DNA of 5,656 nt, taken from Pseudomonadota bacterium (GTDB taxonomy: Bacteria > Pseudomonadota > Gammaproteobacteria > Burkholderiales > Sulfuriferulaceae). The translations under genes were made by a program, and so were the position numbers. Positions 5,471 through 5,656 of this stretch are shown piece by piece (positions within the stretch are counted from its first letter, which is position 1; every line of letters starts with the position of its first letter). The DNA lies in assembly GCA_021790625.1 (NCBI GenBank), contig JAJYGL010000277.1:1-5656 (forward strand), read 5' to 3'. Under the pieces are notes generated by a model. The model did no database searches. It was given only the letters and a program-made list of their open reading frames with translations, and was not told where the DNA came from.

Positions 5471-5598
5471 GCGTTGTTACTGTAAATAACGCCTAGCGAA
5501 TTTCCCTCTGCTCTACCAGCAAGTAGATGGTGAAATGGTTTAGCGATACAAATGGCTGAGGGTATCTCGTCTCTGGCTAACCATTTCTAATATGGTAG
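5471..5598 (+). promoter_or_regulatory. Candidate structured mRNA leader with competing helices upstream of the 5621 gene
   Basis: Several helices can be drawn. SL1: 5471-5478 with 5485-5492, 8 pairs including one G-T, 6-base loop. SL2: TCTAC 5512-5516 with GTAGA 5523-5527. P2: 5533-5544 with 5576-5586, 11 pairs with a single bulged T at 5541, enclosing GATAC (5545-5549) paired with GTATC (5562-5566). P1: CTACCA 5513-5518 with TGGTAG 5593-5598 would close the whole P2 domain but excludes SL2. ACCAT (5580-5584) could instead pair with ATGGT at 5527-5531 or 5592-5596, breaking P2. Such alternatives just before a ribosome site (5609-5613) are what a cis-regulatory RNA would show. It matches no riboswitch class that I can recognise. 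Confidence 0.4.
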
Positions 5599-5620
5599 TT
5601 CAAACCACAAGGACAAATGC

Positions 5621-5656
5621 ATGCACATCGTCACACTGGAACACAGCAAAACGGCT
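5621..5656 (+). CDS. Start of an unidentified gene (12 codons, runs off the right edge)
   Basis: An ATG at 5621 opens a frame reading MHIVTLEHSKTA to the window edge. AAGGA (5609-5613) sits 7 bases upstream, a good Shine-Dalgarno site and spacing. The in-frame TAA at 5588-5590 rules out a further upstream start, and the overlapping ATG at 5617 (other frame) is too close to the AAGGA. The codons (ATC, GTC, CTG, AGC) resemble the coding style of the genes to the left. Twelve residues do not allow a family call. It is transcribed divergently from the porin across the 737-bp non-coding region. Confidence 0.5.
   Translation, partial: MHIVTLEHSKTA

Noticed and set aside
5551..5586. TPP riboswitch suggested by GGCTGAGG
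   Set aside because: Only the CTGAG core is present; the rest of the conserved Thi-box sequence and its helices are missing.
5471..5620. Transfer RNA or other standard RNA gene
   Set aside because: The helices do not form a cloverleaf, and there is no T-loop or acceptor-stem pattern.

Overview
The window carries the end of a molybdenum-cofactor gene, a complete molybdate uptake operon, a convergent outer-membrane porin gene, and a long non-coding stretch leading into the first codons of another gene. The genes look like those of a Gram-negative proteobacterium, probably a betaproteobacterium. This rests on a periplasmic binding protein with a Sec signal, a porin ending in Phe, a DcaP-like/Burkholderia-type porin sequence style, and mogA beside modABC. 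The genus cannot be named from this sequence alone.

Layout. Positions 2-373 (+) encode the C-terminal part of MogA, the molybdopterin adenylyltransferase. Positions 374-577 are non-coding and hold a small inverted repeat, a four-unit 13-bp tandem repeat and probably the control region of the mod operon. Positions 578-3156 (+) are modA, modB and modC: the periplasmic molybdate-binding protein, the membrane permease, and the ATPase with a C-terminal Mop domain. Positions 3222-4883 (-) encode a 553-residue trimeric-type porin with an N-terminal coiled coil. It runs convergent to modC, and the two genes are separated by an intrinsic terminator that serves the porin.

Positions 4884-5620 (737 bp) contain no convincing gene. 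This stretch holds, in order: the porin leader and a candidate promoter; an 11-pair interrupted inverted repeat followed by a T-rich run; an island of about 16% GC; several small dyads; and a region (about 5471-5598) with several compatible and competing helices, just upstream of a start codon at 5621 with a good ribosome binding site. Only 12 codons of that last gene are in the window, so its function cannot be told.

How the genes fit together: ModA captures molybdate in the periplasm, ModB and ModC import it with ATP, and MogA adenylylates molybdopterin so that molybdenum can be inserted. The porin is the only outer-membrane gene present; a role for it in oxyanion entry would be speculation from position. 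The least explained parts are the 13-bp repeats upstream of modA and the structured region upstream of 5621. No complete new system (defence, CRISPR, mobile element) is visible.
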